Origin: JACJYC01 sp964558465
Lineage (GTDB): Bacteria; Bacteroidota; Bacteroidia; Chitinophagales; Saprospiraceae
Assembly: GCA_964558465.1 (NCBI GenBank)
Contig: CAZLEF010000011.1
Location: 41,109-105,108, forward strand
Direction: 5' to 3'
Length of the DNA: 64,000 bases
Made by a program: the position numbers and the translations under genes. This document shows, in pieces, positions 57,172 to 64,000 of the stretch (its first letter is position 1; each line of letters begins with the position of its first letter). The notes under the pieces are model-generated. The model searched no databases. It was not told where the DNA came from and saw only the letters and a program-made list of their open reading frames with translations.

Positions 57172-58806
57172 ATGAAAACCATCCTGTGTGTGTTGGCGGC
57201 TCTTTTCTTTTACACCCTGGCCTCCGCCCAAGTTCAATGTGTTAAGGGTGATTGCAAAAACGGCTACGGCTCCTGTATCTTCCCCTCCGGGGACAAGTAT
57301 ATGGGCGACTTCAAACAGGGCCAGCTTCACGGTAAAGGCATCCTGTACTACAAAGATGGCGACAAATATATCGGCAACTGGGAAACCGGTCAGCGCCACG
57401 GAAAAGGCCGGATGGTTTTTTCCAATGGCGACGAATACCTCGGCGATTTTAAAAATAACCAGATAGAAGGCGAAGGAGCGCTCACGTTTACCAACGGTAA
57501 CCGCTACGAAGGCCAGTTTCTCAGCGGAAAACCCCACGGAAAAGGCATTTTTGTATACGCCAACAATGACCGCTACGAAGGCTGGTTCCTGGCCGGCCGG
57601 TGCGAAGGCCAGGGTACCATGTTCTATGCCGACGGATCCGTGTTTGAAGGCGCCTGGCTGAACAACCAACGCCATGGCCCGGGCAAAATGACCTTTGCCG
57701 ACAACCAAACCGTTCAAGGCCAGTGGAATAAAGACCAATTCGAAGCAGACTGGGGCCGGTTGGGTTTCGACGGCGATACAACCGCCTTGCGCAATTGCAA
57801 CCTCGTGGATTGCGGCAACGGATCGGGCAAGTTTTTCTACCGCGACGGATCGAAATACGTCGGTACTTTTGTCAACGGCATCCCCGAAGGAGAAGGCACC
57901 ATTTATTATGCTTCCGGCGATCGCTACGAAGGCGGCTGGAAGCGCCACGCTCCGCACGGACAGGGCGTCATGTATTACACCAGCGGCAAAGTGATCGGCG
58001 CCATATGGGATTATGGCAAACCGGCCAAAAAACTTTTTACCCGCGAAGACCCGGCCCTCGAAGTCCCTGTTTTAGTGGATACCGACGCAGAGGTCAAAAT
58101 CTGGGCAGTGATCATCGGGGCCGCCCGTTATACCCATATGCCCGCCCTTCGTTACACCGACGACGACGCCTACCAGATCTTTGCTTTCCTCAAAAGCCCG
58201 GAAGGCGGCGCTTTGCCCGACCGGCAATTGAAATTGCTGATCGATGAGGACGCTACGCGCAGCAATGTCCTCGACGCCATGCGCTCCACCTTTCTCAAAG
58301 CCGACGGCAACGACGTTGTCCTGTTTTATTTCTCAGGGCATGGGCTGCCCGGCTCTTTTTTGCCGGTGGACTACGACGGCTACAACAACAAACTTGAACA
58401 CCAGGAGATCCGGGATATGCTGGTCTCTTCCCGTGCCAAACACAAACTGGTATTGGCCGACGCCTGCCATTCCGGGAGCCTGAATTCCAAATTGCCGCTT
58501 AATTCCGTACTTGAAAAATATTACTCCGCTTTTGAGGAATCCTCCGGCGGAACCGCCCTGCTGATGTCGTCCAAAGGTGAGGAATATTCGCTGGAAGACG
58601 GCGGATTGCGGTCGGGCATTTTCAGCCATTTCCTGGTCAAAGGTCTGAAAGGCGACGCAGATGTTTCCGGCGACAAGATCATAACGGTCCGCGAATTGTT
58701 TAGCTTTGTGCATAAGCAGGTGCGGCTTTATACCGGCAACGTTCAAACCCCGACCCTGACCGGCGAGTTTGACGACAGGATGCCGGTGGCCGCAGTTCGA
58801 TATTAA
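57172..58806 (+). CDS. MORN-repeat caspase-family (C14) protein 1
   Basis: The product has 544 aa from MKTILCVLAALFFYTLASAQ (signal peptide; an ATG at 57160 precedes it). Residues ~20-290 hold about ten MORN repeats (YMGDFKQGQLHGKGILYY, YIGNWETGQRHGKGRMVF…). Residues ~305-540 are a caspase fold: VWAVIIGAARYTHMPAL, VVLFYFSGHGLPGSF (catalytic His) and KLVLADACHSGSL (catalytic Cys). It is an exported metacaspase-like peptidase, probably Arg/Lys or Asp specific. The next gene is a tandem paralog, 7 nt downstream. Confidence 0.9.
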   Translation: MKTILCVLAALFFYTLASAQVQCVKGDCKNGYGSCIFPSGDKYMGDFKQGQLHGKGILYYKDGDKYIGNWETGQRHGKGRMVFSNGDEYLGDFKNNQIEGEGALTFTNGNRYEGQFLSGKPHGKGIFVYANNDRYEGWFLAGRCEGQGTMFYADGSVFEGAWLNNQRHGPGKMTFADNQTVQGQWNKDQFEADWGRLGFDGDTTALRNCNLVDCGNGSGKFFYRDGSKYVGTFVNGIPEGEGTIYYASGDRYEGGWKRHAPHGQGVMYYTSGKVIGAIWDYGKPAKKLFTREDPALEVPVLVDTDAEVKIWAVIIGAARYTHMPALRYTDDDAYQIFAFLKSPEGGALPDRQLKLLIDEDATRSNVLDAMRSTFLKADGNDVVLFYFSGHGLPGSFLPVDYDGYNNKLEHQEIRDMLVSSRAKHKLVLADACHSGSLNSKLPLNSVLEKYYSAFEESSGGTALLMSSKGEEYSLEDGGLRSGIFSHFLVKGLKGDADVSGDKIITVRELFSFVHKQVRLYTGNVQTPTLTGEFDDRMPVAAVRY

Positions 58807-58813
58807 ACGCTTC

Positions 58814-60727
58814 ATGCCTATGATTAAAAAGTACGGGTTATTCTTCTGCCTGCTATGGTCTGTTCTTGGGACTGCAACTGCCCAATGCCTTTCGGGCGAC
58901 TGCCGCAACGGATCGGGCGTTTATCTTTATCCGGGCGCGCGTTACGTCGGTCAGTTTAAAAACGGACAGGCCTCAGGTTCAGGCAGCATGTACTACGCAG
59001 ACGGCGGAAAACAAACCGGAGAATGGGCTTTGGGCAAACCCAACGGAAAAGGAACCTATTTCGCTCCCGACGGCCAAAAAAAGGAGGGTATTTGGCGCAT
59101 GGGCGAATTCCTCCGCCCTGAACCTGTATCGCCCGCCATCGCCGCTCCCATTGCAAAAACAGGGTGCATTTCAGGAGATTGCCAAAACGGTCAGGGTGTT
59201 TACCTCTTTCCCGGCGGCGCAGTGTATATCGGCGAGTTCCTGAAAGGCGAAATCTCCGGCGCCGGCATTTGTTATTACCTCGACGGCAGCAAATACCAGG
59301 GTGAATGGAACTACGGATACCCGGAAGGCCGGGGCGCCAAACAATTTCCGGATGGCAAAAAGTGGACCGGCAAATGGAAAAAAGGGATGCCTGTGGGGGA
59401 AAACGGCGCTACTTTATCCGAAAGCGCCATTGCCCGTCAGCTTTCCCATACCTATACCGTCCAATCGGGATGCATCCGGGGAAATTGTGAAAATGGAAAA
59501 GGGCTGGTCGTTTACCCGGACGGCAGCCGTTATGAGGGGGATTTCCTCCAAAACAAACCGCATGGCGAAGGGGTTTTTCATTATCCCAACGGCGACCGCT
59601 ATAACGGCCAGTTCCGAAACGGTTTGCGAAATGGCGCCGGCCGCCTTTCCTATGCATCGGGCGGAACGGCGGAAGGTCTTTGGCGCGACGGGGAATTGGC
59701 CGGTTCGCATGAACGGAAAGGATGTGTTGAGGGGGATTGCATACAGGGGTTCGGCACTTATATATTCCAGGACGGCGCCAAATACATCGGTACTTTTAAA
59801 AATAATTACCCCGACGGCAGGGGCATCGTACTGTATGCCAACGGTGAAAAATACGAAGGCCAAATGGCCGGCGGCGCATTCAACGGCTACGGTCAGCTCT
59901 CTACCGCCGACGGTGTAAAGTTCACCGGAATTTGGGAAAACGGGGTATTTGCAGGGGCCAGACCCCAAAAGGAACCCATAGCCGCTCCTCCTGCCCGCCT
60001 ACCCAACCAGCCCAAAGTATGGGCGGTTATCGTCGGGGTTTCAGCTTATGATCATATGCCGGCCCTGAAATATCCGGATGATGACGCCTACCTGATCTAT
60101 GCCTTTCTCAAAAGCCCGATCGGCGGCGCATTGCCCGACGAACAAATCCGGATACTTGTAGATGAAGACGCCACCCATTATGCCATTCAGCAGGCCCTGA
60201 AAGACCTGTTCTGGCAGGCCGGTCCCGACGACCTGGTCTTTTTATATTTTTCAGGCCACGGCTTGCCCGGCGCATTTTTGCCGATCGACTACGACGGCGA
60301 ACACAACCTGCTCTACCATGAGGAAATCACAACGCTGCTCAATAAAAGCAACGCCAAGATAAAACTGTGTTTTGCCGATGCCTGCCATTCGGGAAGCCTG
60401 CTGGCGCTGAAGGGCAGCCAGGCGCCGGGATTGTTACAGCGTTATTACGACAACCTCACCCAGGCCAAACCCGGACAGGTGCTGATCATGTCTTCCAAAT
60501 CCGATGAGACTTCGCTCGAGTCCAGCGGTCTGCGGCAGGGTGTTTTTTCTCATTACCTGATCCGTGGCCTGAAAGGAGAAGGTGACGCCAACCGGGACGG
60601 GGCCGTCACCATCAAAGAATTGTTCGACTTCATCCAGACCCATGTACGGACGTATACCGGCAACCGCCAAAGCCCGGTCATACAGGGTAATTACGACCCA
60701 ACGACGCCTGTTGCGGTGGTGAAATAG
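58814..60727 (+). CDS. MORN-repeat caspase-family (C14) protein 2
   Basis: The product has 637 aa, start MPMIKKYGLFFCLLWSVLG (or the ATG two codons later). About twelve MORN repeats (~25-400) occur in three blocks each introduced by a Cys-rich CxxGDCxxGxG phrase (CLSGDCRNGSGVYLYPG, CISGDCQNGQGVYLFPG, CIRGNCENGKGLVVYPDG). The C14 domain (~410-637) has VWAVIVGVSAYDHMPALKYPDDDAYL, FLYFSGHGLPG and LCFADACHSGSL with the catalytic dyad. It is a tandem duplicate of protein 1 with an expanded repeat region. Its 3' end overlaps the convergent fatty acid hydroxylase gene by 50 bp. Confidence 0.9.
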   Translation: MPMIKKYGLFFCLLWSVLGTATAQCLSGDCRNGSGVYLYPGARYVGQFKNGQASGSGSMYYADGGKQTGEWALGKPNGKGTYFAPDGQKKEGIWRMGEFLRPEPVSPAIAAPIAKTGCISGDCQNGQGVYLFPGGAVYIGEFLKGEISGAGICYYLDGSKYQGEWNYGYPEGRGAKQFPDGKKWTGKWKKGMPVGENGATLSESAIARQLSHTYTVQSGCIRGNCENGKGLVVYPDGSRYEGDFLQNKPHGEGVFHYPNGDRYNGQFRNGLRNGAGRLSYASGGTAEGLWRDGELAGSHERKGCVEGDCIQGFGTYIFQDGAKYIGTFKNNYPDGRGIVLYANGEKYEGQMAGGAFNGYGQLSTADGVKFTGIWENGVFAGARPQKEPIAAPPARLPNQPKVWAVIVGVSAYDHMPALKYPDDDAYLIYAFLKSPIGGALPDEQIRILVDEDATHYAIQQALKDLFWQAGPDDLVFLYFSGHGLPGAFLPIDYDGEHNLLYHEEITTLLNKSNAKIKLCFADACHSGSLLALKGSQAPGLLQRYYDNLTQAKPGQVLIMSSKSDETSLESSGLRQGVFSHYLIRGLKGEGDANRDGAVTIKELFDFIQTHVRTYTGNRQSPVIQGNYDPTTPVAVVK

Positions 60728-61499
60728 CCCGGTTTTTGATCTCGTCGAAGGTGGACAGGTATTGTGCGTGATTGGTCCCCATCCAATGATCCCAGAAATT
60801 GTAATACAACCCGTAATTGCATCCCGATTTCGAATGGTGCATATTGTGGTGCGTAGCCGTATTGAACCACTTGAAAACGGGATGGCGCACAAACCATTTC
60901 GGAAAGATCTCATACCCCAGGTGCCCGATCACATTCCAGAACATGGCCCAAAAGAAAAAAACGAACAACACGACCGGGTGAAAGGGTATGACCATGACCG
61001 CCAAAGGAACAATACCGATCTCGAGGAAAGACTCCAGCGGGTGGAAGGCCAGGGAGGTCCAGGGCGTCGGGTTGTTCGACTTGTGGTGTTCGAGGTGCAA
61101 CAGCCTGAAAAGCGCCGGACAATGCATCAGGCGGTGTATCCAGTAAAAATAGGCGTCGTGCAGCAAGGTCAGAAAAACAAAAGAGAAAACCAGATAACCC
61201 CAGCCCATAGCAACAGGATCCAGATAGATCCGGGTGAGGCCCGCCTGCCGCAAAAAATAGATACCCAAACCGACGAGGGCAAAGACAAAAGCGGTGACCA
61301 GGGAATCTTTCACTTCCTCCATGACCCGTTTCCGCTGAGGTGCGCGCCGCTGAATTTTGACCGGAGCAAAATCCTGTTTTTTCCAGTAATAGAATATGAA
61401 AAAAAAGATGCCTGCCAGGAGAGCGTAGCGGATAAAAACGATCGCTACGGTGGTAAAATAGGCGGGAAACAGGCCGAGTTTGTCGATGAGGAATGCCAT
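60678..61499 (-). CDS. sterol desaturase / fatty acid hydroxylase superfamily membrane protein
   Basis: The product has 273 aa with four to five hydrophobic segments. The eight-histidine di-iron motif is visible: LHDAYFYWIHRLMH (HxxxxxxH…), FRLLHLEHHKSN (HxxHH) and ATHHNMHHSK (HxxHH). The family inserts oxygen into lipids (fatty acid 2-/3-hydroxylases, sterol or alkylglycerol enzymes). The substrate is unknown; a Bacteroidota sphingolipid or ornithine-lipid hydroxylase is one option. The last 16 codons overlap the end of MORN-caspase 2 on the opposite strand. Confidence 0.88.
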   Translation of the reverse strand: MAFLIDKLGLFPAYFTTVAIVFIRYALLAGIFFFIFYYWKKQDFAPVKIQRRAPQRKRVMEEVKDSLVTAFVFALVGLGIYFLRQAGLTRIYLDPVAMGWGYLVFSFVFLTLLHDAYFYWIHRLMHCPALFRLLHLEHHKSNNPTPWTSLAFHPLESFLEIGIVPLAVMVIPFHPVVLFVFFFWAMFWNVIGHLGYEIFPKWFVRHPVFKWFNTATHHNMHHSKSGCNYGLYYNFWDHWMGTNHAQYLSTFDEIKNRAISPPQQASLGRNYPV

Positions 61500-61557
61500 G
61501 GTTTTTTGGGTTTTTGCCGCTGGTACGCGGTTGGATTGTTTGGAGGGTTCATCATCT

Positions 61558-61735
61558 TTTAAGGTTGTTCATGATGGTTTATGATGGTTGGTCCGCCAGA
61601 TGACGGAGGCCAACAACCATGATGAGCAATGCGAATCAAGGGTTCATTTTGGTTAACGTCCGTCAACAATAATTAACGATAATAAACCATTATGAACGAT
61701 AATAAACCATCATGAACCCTTGATTCGCATGAACA
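61558..61735. repeat. decamer array (GGTTNATNAT) between two minus-strand genes
   Basis: In gene sense GGTTCATGAT, GGTTTATTAT, CGTTCATAAT, GGTTTATTAT, CGTTAATTAT, TGTTGACGGA and, nearer the next gene, GGTTTATGAT and related units. Two copies of the phrase GAATCAAGGGTTCAT (near 61631 and 61720) frame it in inverted orientation. It is related in unit length and words to the array at 30369. Confidence 0.7.
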
Positions 61736-61750
61736 ACAATGACCAAGGAA

Positions 61751-62503
61751 TTAATACAGGTCAACCTCCCAGGTCTGGCCATTGATCGTAATGATCGCGC
61801 CGCCGTCGCCCAGGAACTCAACCGAACCGACGACAGTGAAGGAAGCGCCGGTGGTGGATTGCCCGGTAATGGTGAAAGTAGAAAGACCGCTGTTGATCAG
61901 TTTGGTCAATTTACTGACTTTCAGATCCGTAACGGCAAATACCACATTGGAAGTGAACGTGTTCTGGTCGCCAATTTTGGACATTTGACTGCCCTGGCGG
62001 GTATAGCTGCCGTTGAGGATGTAAAAAAGTCCTGAAGTGAGGCTGCTGACCGTCCACTGGCTGCTGGCGCTGTCATCGGATTTGACCCTGGGCGTCTCAT
62101 ACTGGCCGCTGGCGGTCCGGATATAAACCAGGGAAGAGGGCAGGTTCTGGGCGTTGCAATTGAGGGTCCACGACCAGGTTCCGGTGTAGGCTGCCGAAAA
62201 ATTGGTCACATTCCAGGTCCTGGAAATGGAAGTATCGCGGGTTTCGCCGCATTCCAGGTTGGTGGTTGTTTTTTCAAGGGACTGCTCGGTAACGACCGCC
62301 GCGTCGAACGCTTCCCGCGCCAAACCTTCCGTATTGGCCAGCAAGGCGCCTTCCACGATGGCTGCGGCTTCTTCGTCGGTTATTGCAGAAGGTTTGTCAT
62401 CGTCGTTTTTTTGGCAGGAGGTACCGGCAACGAGCAGGCTCATGCCGAGAATGAAAGCAAATTTGGTTTGAAGGGACAACAATTTTGAAATCAGAGTCTT
62501 CAT
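61751..62503 (-). CDS. lipoprotein of unknown function
   Basis: The product has 250 aa. Signal and lipobox (FILGMSLLVAGTSC). After a short Asp-rich linker (QKNDDDKPSAITDEEAAAIV) and a helical part (~40-75), the rest is beta-rich with many Thr/Ser (TWNVTNFSAAYTGTWSWTLN … SQWTVSSLTSGLFYILNGSY … TFTSNVVFAVTDLKVSKL … GGAIITINGQTWEVDLY). One Cys pair (LECGETRD, TLNCNAQ) might form a disulfide. The family is not recognised; typical of envelope-facing Bacteroidota lipoproteins. Confidence 0.7.
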   Translation of the reverse strand: MKTLISKLLSLQTKFAFILGMSLLVAGTSCQKNDDDKPSAITDEEAAAIVEGALLANTEGLAREAFDAAVVTEQSLEKTTTNLECGETRDTSISRTWNVTNFSAAYTGTWSWTLNCNAQNLPSSLVYIRTASGQYETPRVKSDDSASSQWTVSSLTSGLFYILNGSYTRQGSQMSKIGDQNTFTSNVVFAVTDLKVSKLTKLINSGLSTFTITGQSTTGASFTVVGSVEFLGDGGAIITINGQTWEVDLY

Positions 62504-62636
62504 GACGTTTTTGATTTTTTGTGATTAAAACATTTAAACGTTTGACGCCACAAAGAAAGTCCGGGTTTAATGTTAAAAAAAAAATAGTTCAACGAACGGT
62601 CAGATTGCTTCAATGAACGGCAGGTATGCTCTGTGA

Positions 62637-63935
62637 TCAGCCGTTGATGGCGCCAACCGGCGGATGATGAAGGGCCGCCGCGGGTACTTTGTCCAAGGCC
62701 TGGCCCAGGTCCCAGATCAGGTCGCCGGCATTTTCGACGCCGGCCGAGAGCCTGACGAGGTTATCGGTGATGCCCAACCTGATTTTTTCGTCGTGCGGAA
62801 TGCCTGCATGGGTCATGGTTGCAGGGTGTTGAACCAGCGATTCGGTGCTGCCCAGGCTGACGGCCAGTTTCACCAGCTTCAGGTGGTTGAGGAAAGTGAA
62901 AGCTTCTTTTTCGCCGCCTTTGATCCCGAAAGAGAGCATGGCGCCGGGCGAAAGGCATTGGGCGTGGTAAATGCGGTATTGGTCGCCGTCGGCGGGTGTC
63001 AGCAGGCCGAGGTAATGGACGTTTTCCACTTTGGGGTGGTCTTTCAGGAAACCGGCCAGCAAGGCGGCGTTGGCGGCCTGGCGTTCCATCCGGACGTGCA
63101 GGGTCTCCAGGCTGCGCATCAGGAGCCAGCCCGTCCAGGGGCCCGCCATATTGCCCAGGAAGGTTCTCAATCCCTTGATCCTTTTGATCAGTTCTTTGGA
63201 CCCCAGGCAGGCGCCGGCGATGACATCGCTGTGCCCGCCGATGTATTTGGTGGCGGAATAGAGCGCCAGATCGGCCCCACATTGGAGCGGGTGTTGCCAG
63301 AGCGGCCCCAGATAGGTATTGTCAACGGCCACCAGTGATCTGTTGCCGCCGGCGTCAAAAAAATCGGCCACATTTCTGCAGCGACGGATATCAAACAAGG
63401 TATTGGTGGGGTTGGCGGGAGTTTCGATATAGATCATGCCCAGGCGGCCTGCTTTTCCGGAGCGTTTGACAAGGTCGATGATCTCCGCTTCCGTCTGGTC
63501 GGCTGCAAATTCCATGACATCAATGCCGAACTTGGTCAGCACGTGCTGGATGAAATGGCTGCTGCCCCCGTACAAAGGATTACTGTAGAGCAGGAGGTCG
63601 CCGGGTTTCAGGAACTCCAGAAAAACCGTGGAAATAGCCGACATGCCGCTTTCAAACACGGCGCAATCCTCTGCCCGGTCCCAAAGGGTCAGGCGGTTTT
63701 CCAGGATCTCCAGGTCCGGGTTGTTCAGGCGGCTGTAGATCAGGCCCTGTTCTTCCCGCGCACCTTTTTCGCGCAGGCCGTAGGCCAGTTCAAAAAACGC
63801 CTTTCCTTCCTCCGCATTTTTAAACACAAAGGTGGAGGTCTGGAAAATGGGACATTTGATGGCCCCCTCGGATAATTCGGGTTTGTATCCGTAGGACATC
63901 ATGAGGCTCTCGGGTTGGAAGGTATGTGGTTGCAT
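62637..63935 (-). CDS. Cys/Met metabolism PLP-dependent enzyme (cystathionine gamma-synthase / gamma-lyase family)
   Basis: The product has 432 aa, full length. Fold-type I markers: GLIYSRLNNPDLEILENRL, FESGMSAISTVFLEF, MIYIETPANPTNTLFDI, VAVDNTYLGPLWQHPL (Asp to the PLP nitrogen) and LYSATKYIGGHSDVIAGA with the Schiff-base Lys. The C-terminal SLGSTESLVQHPATMTHAGI is typical of the family. It handles transsulfuration or gamma-elimination of methionine/cystathionine; the choice between synthase and lyase is open. A decamer array runs directly up to its start codon. Confidence 0.92.
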   Translation of the reverse strand: MQPHTFQPESLMMSYGYKPELSEGAIKCPIFQTSTFVFKNAEEGKAFFELAYGLREKGAREEQGLIYSRLNNPDLEILENRLTLWDRAEDCAVFESGMSAISTVFLEFLKPGDLLLYSNPLYGGSSHFIQHVLTKFGIDVMEFAADQTEAEIIDLVKRSGKAGRLGMIYIETPANPTNTLFDIRRCRNVADFFDAGGNRSLVAVDNTYLGPLWQHPLQCGADLALYSATKYIGGHSDVIAGACLGSKELIKRIKGLRTFLGNMAGPWTGWLLMRSLETLHVRMERQAANAALLAGFLKDHPKVENVHYLGLLTPADGDQYRIYHAQCLSPGAMLSFGIKGGEKEAFTFLNHLKLVKLAVSLGSTESLVQHPATMTHAGIPHDEKIRLGITDNLVRLSAGVENAGDLIWDLGQALDKVPAAALHHPPVGAING

Positions 63936-64000
63936 GTTGTTTGGAGTTGTTTGGAGTTGTTTGGAGTTGTTTGGAGTTGTTTGGAGTTGTTTGGAGTTGT
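63936..64000. repeat. decamer array TTGTTTGGAG reaching the window edge
   Basis: More than six near-perfect copies of TTGTTTGGAG run from the right edge to the ATG of the 62637 gene (in gene sense …CTCCAAACAA repeated, then CATG). The array is open-ended, so its full length is unknown. Confidence 0.9.

Overview
The window looks like a chromosomal piece of a Bacteroidota bacterium, most plausibly Saprospiraceae/Lewinella-like. The support is type IX secretion tails (type A on the proteins at 1182 and 9174, the gliding-motility-type C-terminus on the one at 41092), BlaI/M56 and LytTR regulators, Bacteroidota-style promoters (TTG, about 20 nt, TAnnTTTG), a GGGP synthase, many short lipoproteins, and few Shine-Dalgarno sequences. 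The lineage is an inference from gene content; there is no rRNA in the window.

Layout. 1-0.85 kb: the open end of a DNA N6-adenine methyltransferase gene. 1.2-12 kb: secreted/T9SS proteins, a BlaI/M56 regulatory pair with visible promoter and operator, an outer-membrane barrel candidate, an effector-associated-domain (EAD) membrane protein and a vanadium haloperoxidase. 12-17.7 kb: GGGP synthase and a five-gene Mn/Zn/Fe ABC importer operon with DtxR-type regulator and candidate DtxR box. 17.7-28 kb: lipoproteins, kdsD-like isomerase, recQ-aroQ, amino-acid permease plus arginine-modifying hydrolase. 28.7-32.5 kb: a LytTR regulator pseudogene and a TPR histidine kinase with NarL-type regulator. 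32.5-38.9 kb: the accessory locus of most interest. 39-49 kb: metabolic and secreted proteins. 49-55.4 kb: a low-GC island with a tRNA-like RNA, three paralogous ~510-residue helical proteins and two micro-ORFs with their own terminators. 55.8-64 kb: HD hydrolase, DUF4920 lipoprotein, two tandem MORN-caspase proteins, fatty acid hydroxylase, lipoprotein, and a Cys/Met PLP enzyme.

Main discovery candidate. Two FGE-sulfatase (C-type-lectin-fold) proteins at 33821-34540 and 37531-38274 differ near their C-termini at 14 codons, 13 of which are NNC in both copies. These are interleaved with invariant codons, followed by a conserved GC-rich end and a shared hairpin that starts on the stop codon. 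This is the signature of adenine mutagenesis by a diversity-generating retroelement (DGR). The two genes alternate with TIR effectors (LRR-Roc-COR-TIR and EAD-TIR), and a four-helix-bundle protein of the superfamily that includes the DGR accessory protein Avd lies just upstream. No reverse transcriptase or template repeat is visible here, so they would have to act from elsewhere. The arrangement suggests diversified sensors paired with TIR effectors in a defence or conflict system.

A second genome-scale feature is a set of degenerate tandem arrays with unit lengths of 7, 8, 9 or 10 bp. They fill intergenic gaps, often starting at a stop codon, and in two cases they run up to the next start codon. 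A third is the 49-55 kb island of helical paralogs, micro-ORFs and a tRNA-like transcript, which I do not recognise as any described system.
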